64,000 bases of DNA from CAXBNB01 sp040151475 (GTDB lineage: Bacteria; Bacteroidota; Bacteroidia; Cytophagales; Cyclobacteriaceae): contig NZ_JBDKWG010000147.1 in NCBI RefSeq assembly GCF_040151475.1, positions 131,484 through 195,483 of the forward strand, in the 5' to 3' direction. Position numbers and translations under genes: made by a program. The first letter of the stretch is position 1; the number at the start of each line of letters is the position of its first letter. Positions 63,950 to 64,000 of the stretch are shown here, piece after piece. The notes under the pieces are model-generated. The model ran no database searches and had not been told where the DNA came from. It worked only from the letters and a program-made list of their open reading frames with translations.

Positions 63950-64000
63950 ATGAAAAAAAAGTAAAACAATCATTGAAAAAGCATGTGAACAAGTACCTAA
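63950..64000 (+). other. Possible start of a further gene interrupted by an A8 tract
   Basis: ATG at 63950-63952 is followed by eight A and then GTAA, so the frame closes after four codons. With nine A it would read MKKKVKQSLKKHVNKYL, and with seven A MKKSKTIIEKACEQVP, both open to the window end. Fifty bases are too few to decide between a non-gene, a homopolymer sequencing error and a phase-variable start. Confidence 0.2.

Overview
This 64 kb window is chromosomal DNA from a low-GC member of the Bacteroidota, most probably a marine or soil Cytophagales. The signs are a T9SS component (PorZ), lineage families such as DUF2723, DUF3276, TMEM220-like and TerB-like proteins, very large Ig/lamin-tail surface proteins, frequent TTG/GTG starts with weak ribosome binding sites, and promoters of the Bacteroidetes TTTG-N19-21-TAnnTTTG type. 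No rRNA, tRNA, CRISPR array, prophage or complete insertion sequence was seen. Most genes are ordinary housekeeping and envelope genes; the unusual material lies between genes.

Layout. 0-7.4 kb: the last codons of a BspA-like surface protein, a hairpin repeat, and a 2347-residue secreted lamin-tail/Ig protein. 7.4-19.5 kb: asd and a THUMP-like methyltransferase, a TerB-like protein, purM, a PAP2 phosphatase, a mannose-1-phosphate guanylyltransferase, recQ, purD, chrA and a 2OG-Fe(II) oxygenase. 19.6-24 kb: a minus-strand run of ferredoxin, tdk, porZ, recO and a DUF4399 lipoprotein. 24-28.6 kb: an acidic unknown protein, a SAM-I riboswitch controlling cysH by transcription attenuation, and a small envelope-stress set (CsbD-like, Lmo0937-like, beta-barrel, coiled-coil lipoprotein, DUF302). 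28.7-32.4 kb: a LytTR regulator and LytS-type kinase, a three-copy repeat array, and a quinone-oxidoreductase-like gene. 32.6-39.9 kb: a Cthe_2159-type lipoprotein, a GH13 enzyme coupled to a PHP-GT4 fusion, and a DUF58 protein. 40-49 kb: DUF3276, AI-2E family, ychF, a DGPF protein with an ECF42-type sigma factor, aconitase, an NlpC/P60 enzyme, DUF2721 and a DsbA-like protein. 49-62 kb: M16 and M1 peptidases, TMEM220, DUF4442, a carboxypeptidase-regulatory-like protein, BrkB, Ppx/GppA and DUF2723. 62-64 kb: an autoregulated-looking Fic gene, a MITE-like element and an uncertain right edge.

The most interesting locus is 30717-31337, directly upstream of the LytTR/LytS pair. Three tandem ~224-bp repeats each contain, in the same minus-strand order, a pair of 8-bp direct repeats exactly 21 bp apart (the geometry of LytTR operators), a -33/-7 promoter with a 19-bp spacer, an ATG-free ~90-nt stretch, and an intrinsic terminator with a U tract. 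Base changes in the terminators of copies 2 and 3 leave G-U pairs in minus-strand RNA but C-A mismatches in plus-strand RNA. I read this as three tandem small RNA genes that may be controlled by the neighbouring two-component system. It is inference from sequence architecture and I know of no description of it.

Other points: the riboswitch-cysH attenuator can be read base by base; the PHP-GT4 and GH13 genes are translationally coupled and suggest a polysaccharide or glycolipid pathway; palindromes upstream of the Fic gene suggest autoregulation through its winged-helix C-terminus; and the ECF42 sigma gene starts 12 nt after a terminator-like hairpin.
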